Below, in pieces: positions 47,374 to 50,659 of a stretch of 50,659 nucleotides of DNA. Below the pieces are notes generated by a model. The model was given only the letters and a program-made list of their open reading frames with translations, ran no database searches and was not told the origin of the DNA. The DNA comes from a virus. Numbering within the stretch: position 1 is the first letter of the stretch; each line of letters starts with the position of its first letter. The stretch is from positions 1-50,659 of the IMG/VR virus record IMGVR_UViG_3300022699_000112. One strand, 5' to 3'. The position numbers and the translations under genes were made by a program.

Positions 47374-47840
47374 TGGTAACTGAAACTGTTCGCATGGGTT
47401 GGTCCGACCCCAGAGGGGCCATAGCTACGGATGATACTCTAGTATCGGCTGCTGTCGGTACCATGAAATTTGCCAACGTACCGGCTCACGCGTACAAACC
47501 GGATACTCGACAGAATGCCCTTGAAGTCGCATTTACTATGGACGCTGACGGGTCCGCCTGCGTTGCCTATCTTTTCGCGGCCCGGGAGAACGGGGATATT
47601 GTACTGGTATGGACTGGTACTTTGACAGCCGGAACCCAGCAGGCCACTGATGGCGGGACTTGGGTAGACACTTTCGGTTCTACCACCGATAACTGGATTA
47701 CCACGATCAAGGAAGTGGATGCCGGAGGAAACAACCGCATGGCCCGACTCGTGCTCGATACCTGCGGCTACAAATACTTCTTCTGTCAGTATACCGGACT
47801 GTCCAGCGAAACCGTAAAGGCATTCTTCTCAGGATTCTAA
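47373..47840 (+). CDS. Small tail protein
   Basis: 155 aa; TAATG overlaps on both sides. Beta-rich; ALEVAFTMDADGSACVAYLFAA and VLVWTGTLTAGTQQ strands, and a CGYKYFFCQYTGLSSETVKAF end. Position between adaptor and nozzle suggests a tail accessory or fibre-attachment protein. No specific family recognised. Confidence 0.65.
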   Translation: MVTETVRMGWSDPRGAIATDDTLVSAAVGTMKFANVPAHAYKPDTRQNALEVAFTMDADGSACVAYLFAARENGDIVLVWTGTLTAGTQQATDGGTWVDTFGSTTDNWITTIKEVDAGGNNRMARLVLDTCGYKYFFCQYTGLSSETVKAFFSGF

Positions 47841-48388
47841 TGGCTGCCAAGAAATTTATTCAAACGTCATTCAACGCCGGTGAATTGTCGGAGACAATGG
47901 CCGGTCGTGTTGATTTTCAGAAATACTTTAACGGTGTCGCTGAAATGGTCAACATGATTCCTCTTAAACAGGGGGGTGCCACCAAACGCCCCGGTCTGGA
48001 ATTTGTGGCCGAGACAAAGGGTAAGGCAAAGCTCCTGCCCTTTGAATTTTCTGTAGAAGACACCGTAGTTCTGGAAATGGGCGAGTACTATCTCCGTTTT
48101 TACACGGAGGCAGGGCCGGTACAAGTAGATAACCCGACACCGGATACCAATTTTGTTCAGCTAGGGACCTACAAATGGTATGAGTCTTCTTCTGGTTATG
48201 ATGAATATTACGCCGCCACACCCAGCGGTACTGACCCGTCTATCACCAAACCGGACAAACTGTTCGAACGGTCTATCCGCATGACCGAGGGGACTCTTGG
48301 CTCTCTTGCACGGGGCGAATGGGCTTATGGGGATAATGACTCTCTAGGCTTCAACACAATATATGTACGACTTACTCTGAGGGCGTAA
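47840..48388 (+). CDS. Nozzle N-terminal part (tail tubular B, T7 gp12-like)
   Basis: 182 aa. The start SFNAGELSETMAGRVDFQKY, VNMIPLKQGGATKRPGLEFV and LPFEFSVEDTVVLEMGEYYL is the classical opening of podovirus nozzle (tail stabilisation) proteins, which normally run on to about 800 aa. Here the gene stops after a GDNDSLGFNTIYVRL motif, and the expected C-terminal part follows only in the next gene, after a large adhesin. Its TAA overlaps the next ATG (TAATG), so the two parts are made in sequence and must assemble together. No frameshift signal is seen. Confidence 0.85.
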   Translation: MAAKKFIQTSFNAGELSETMAGRVDFQKYFNGVAEMVNMIPLKQGGATKRPGLEFVAETKGKAKLLPFEFSVEDTVVLEMGEYYLRFYTEAGPVQVDNPTPDTNFVQLGTYKWYESSSGYDEYYAATPSGTDPSITKPDKLFERSIRMTEGTLGSLARGEWAYGDNDSLGFNTIYVRLTLRA

Positions 48389-50659
48389 TGGCTAATTCCT
48401 TAACCCGGAATAACATCACTTGGGTATTTGATAAGGAGATCACCCTCTCAGGGGCAGGTGGTACTTATCAGTACGGGCAATATTGTACCGGCGATTACTG
48501 GATTGTAGGACCAGTAACAATCACCAGTATACCCGGAGTCAACGGGGCAGAGATTAACCCAATAGCTGATGGAATACATCAGGGATTAGCAGCATCCGGG
48601 GCGGCTCAGTATTCCAGTTCTCGCGATGTGACTACGAGCATTCCGCTGACGATTCAGCCCGGGTCTTCTCTCATTACAGCAGCAGGTACTGGAAATTGCG
48701 GAACTTATGAGGGGGACCGTTGTGATATTACTTACTGTTCAGTTTTGACGGTGGTAACTTCGCCTCCCCCAACAGGCAGTTTCCGTCCCGGCTATGCTGG
48801 GTCTAATAAAACCATAATGGGGAATGAAAGCGATATCCGTTATGACCGCCTAGGCCGCGTTAATATTATCACTGGCGGCGAATCTATAACAGGACATGCT
48901 AACCGCTGGCGACATTGTAAACCCTCTCACCAAGGGGAGCACTACTACCCGGATACCACACCTTGTGGACATGATTTTGATTGTTATGGCACTGTTCTCG
49001 CTAGTCAGCTTGGCGAGGCTGTCCTTACGGCAAACTGCAACTACACACAGGCTGAAAAACGTGATCTGGTCGTAGGGCTGGTTCAGCACGGCATAGATGT
49101 CTACAGCGTAATCCAAGCCCGAACTCCCGGGTCCGCCTGTTGGAATCCCAATGGCGGCCATATATATTTTTCGGGCTTGGCGGCCATGTTTGCAGGGGCA
49201 CTCTTAGACAATGCCGATATTCTTGGTGTATTTCAAAAAACAGGGGTCTATCTTTATACAGGTGCCTACGGAGCGGGAAATCCCCCACCGGATTATTGGG
49301 GTTGTATAAACAATCAGGTCTTTTACGTCAAACAAGAAGATATTGACCGAGGTGTAGGATATACAGAAACCCACCGGGGTATGCCGGAATGGGGTATTAA
49401 CCACTCCAAAGCTCCGGCTGGACGCAACCCGGATACCCCCTCATGGACGGCTCCCTACCGCCAGAATTCCAGTGCTTCTGGTTGGGGTGCTGGCATACTG
49501 GCTATGCACATTATGTCCGGCCAAGGATTCAATGTCCGTAGCCTCTGGAATAACTATGCCGTATTCGATTACCAAGATCGGTTTGTTGCTATAGAGGGTC
49601 CGAGTAACGACTTCTTTCGCCACCGAAACGCCTCTTGGGTACGATCTATGTGGAACACTTATCGCTCCGCATACCCCCCGGTATGGCCTGCATCTGGGTC
49701 CACAGATACTACCCCACCTCTAGCTCCGTCGAGTCTGATATCTCCGCAACAATCGGACACAACAATCTCCCTTAGCTGGACTGCGGCAGGTCAGGCTGCT
49801 GACGGTGATTACCCGGTTGGCTATCGAATCTATCGAGACTCTGTGTTGATTGATTCTGTCACGGGCACAACCTATACTGATTCCGGTCTTACTGCCTCCA
49901 CATCGTACGACTATGAAATCTATTCTTACGATGATGCCAACCTTGAATCTTCCTCGGCAGCTACGGGTACGTTCTCCACAGAAGCATCTGCCCCTGCCGT
50001 AACAGCCGTATACATCAATGGTGCTGGTAGCGACTCCAATGACGGTTCTTCTTGGACACAGGCACTCCGTAATCTTCCGGCTACTCTAGTCCGGGGTACT
50101 ACCTACTACATTGGGTCGGGTGTATTTAGTTCTTATAATTTCAATGATGCCGCCGGAGCCGAATGGATTAACATTAAAAAAGCTACCCTCACCAGCCACG
50201 GAACCGAAACCGGTTGGAATACCGCATACGCTTCCCGGGCACAGTTTGGTAACTTGACATTTACCAGCACCTCCAATATCCTTATCGACGGTATGGACAG
50301 AAACCTGCTTATTCAGCATGTCTCGGGAACTACCAAGCTGATAAGCTTCTCGGGTACCAGTTCTTATATCACAGTCCAGAATTGTGAACTCAACGGCATG
50401 AATGGCGGTACTTCAGTGATGTCTGATGCCCTCGTGTATACCGCAGGTGGCGTGGGAACTTATGTCTCATTCCTAAACAACTACATGCACGACTTTGGGG
50501 ATGATGGTCTTTATATCGGGGAGAATTGCCATCACTGGTACGTCCGCTTCAATGAAATAGCCTACGGCCACGCCATTGGTGGTGCCCACACCGACTGTTT
50601 CGAATTGCGTAACTGTGACGATATTGAAATCGTTGCTAACTATATCCACCACTGGAAAA
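48388..50659 (+). CDS. Adhesin-nozzle fusion protein, N-terminal part (continues at 1)
   Basis: 5' third of the 2219-aa gene (continuing from base 1 to 4487). Starts in the TAATG overlap with the nozzle N-terminus. Residues 1-130 are beta-rich (NNITWVFDKE..., GDYWIVGPVTITSI), residues about 150-435 look like an alpha/alpha-barrel polysaccharide lyase or glycosidase-type domain (AEKRDLVVGLVQHGIDVYSV, GGHIYFSGLAAMFAGALL), about 442-530 is an FN3 domain (APSSLISPQ...YRIYRDSVLIDSV) and from about 538 a right-handed beta-helix begins (VYINGAGSDSNDGSSW). I infer a host-polysaccharide-binding or depolymerising adhesin. No signal peptide is present, as expected of a virion protein. The domain set looks unlike ordinary podovirus fibres and more like a secreted bacterial enzyme. 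Confidence 0.85.
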   Translation, partial: MANSLTRNNITWVFDKEITLSGAGGTYQYGQYCTGDYWIVGPVTITSIPGVNGAEINPIADGIHQGLAASGAAQYSSSRDVTTSIPLTIQPGSSLITAAGTGNCGTYEGDRCDITYCSVLTVVTSPPPTGSFRPGYAGSNKTIMGNESDIRYDRLGRVNIITGGESITGHANRWRHCKPSHQGEHYYPDTTPCGHDFDCYGTVLASQLGEAVLTANCNYTQAEKRDLVVGLVQHGIDVYSVIQARTPGSACWNPNGGHIYFSGLAAMFAGALLDNADILGVFQKTGVYLYTGAYGAGNPPPDYWGCINNQVFYVKQEDIDRGVGYTETHRGMPEWGINHSKAPAGRNPDTPSWTAPYRQNSSASGWGAGILAMHIMSGQGFNVRSLWNNYAVFDYQDRFVAIEGPSNDFFRHRNASWVRSMWNTYRSAYPPVWPASGSTDTTPPLAPSSLISPQQSDTTISLSWTAAGQAADGDYPVGYRIYRDSVLIDSVTGTTYTDSGLTASTSYDYEIYSYDDANLESSSAATGTFSTEASAPAVTAVYINGAGSDSNDGSSWTQALRNLPATLVRGTTYYIGSGVFSSYNFNDAAGAEWINIKKATLTSHGTETGWNTAYASRAQFGNLTFTSTSNILIDGMDRNLLIQHVSGTTKLISFSGTSSYITVQNCELNGMNGGTSVMSDALVYTAGGVGTYVSFLNNYMHDFGDDGLYIGENCHHWYVRFNEIAYGHAIGGAHTDCFELRNCDDIEIVANYIHHWK
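50561..50659. repeat. Right copy of the 99-bp terminal duplication
   Basis: Identical to 1-99; the reading frame of the giant adhesin passes through it unbroken. See the left copy. Confidence 0.93.

Noticed and set aside
48376-48400. Programmed -1 frameshift joining the nozzle N-terminus to the giant protein
   Set aside because: No slippery heptamer or downstream pseudoknot seen; TAATG stop-start is the standard coupling used throughout this genome.
48388-50659. Intein or group I intron splitting the nozzle gene
   Set aside because: No intein splice motifs or intron core were seen; the inserted part reads as adhesin domains and stays in frame with the nozzle C-terminus.

Overview
The window is the complete genome of a tailed phage with a T7-like short-tail (podovirus) structural module. 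Its first 99 bases are repeated exactly as its last 99 bases (1-99 = 50561-50659), so it is a circularised assembly with a unit length of 50,560 bp, opened inside the largest gene. No integrase, repressor or phage RNA polymerase was recognised. Consensus sigma-70-type promoters suggest that the phage uses the host RNA polymerase. The host is not named by the sequence. The giant adhesin carries Cys-rich and FN3-like modules of a kind I associate with Planctomycetes and relatives, so a PVC-group host is my inference.

Layout. (1) 34.8-50.7 kb continuing to 11.5 kb, plus strand: packaging and virion genes. The order is small terminase, a set of virion and adhesin-like genes, large terminase, portal, scaffold, capsid, terminator, tail adaptor, nozzle N-terminus, a 2219-residue adhesin-nozzle protein, then four genes in the order of T7 gp13-gp16, and a small coiled-coil/TM protein. 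Portal to gp16 follows T7 order, with a hairpin terminator after the capsid genes as in T7. (2) 24.5-11.6 kb, minus strand: a tightly coupled replication and recombination operon. It encodes a primase-helicase, a PD-(D/E)XK nuclease, an SSB with the acidic C-terminal tip, a MazG-like enzyme, a family A DNA polymerase with Leu at the position equivalent to E. coli Phe762, nucleotide-related enzymes, a metallophosphoesterase, HU, SEC-C and zinc-ribbon proteins, and RecA. (3) 24.6-24.9 kb: divergent control region with an odd minus-strand tRNA-like gene and a consensus promoter whose start site falls on the ATG. (4) 24.9-28.5 kb, plus strand: small early genes (HNH nuclease, membrane and zinc-motif proteins, hypotheticals), an attenuator-like structure, tRNA-Tyr(GTA) and a terminator. 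(5) 34.7-28.6 kb, minus strand: about 22 very small, SD-rich, overlapping genes, including a kinase-like protein, a YopX-like protein, a SprT-like metalloprotease, a papain-like protein and zinc-ribbon proteins. These are probable host-takeover or anti-defence genes.

How it works together. Replication and recombination functions appear largely self-supplied. DNA is packaged by a TerS/GpA-like TerL pair, possibly guided by three GACCCCC boxes spaced exactly 42 bp apart downstream of terS. The most unusual feature is the tail. The nozzle (T7 gp12-like) is divided between two genes: a 182-aa N-terminal part, and a C-terminal part of about 677 residues fused behind a polysaccharide-binding or -degrading adhesin. 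No endolysin was recognised.
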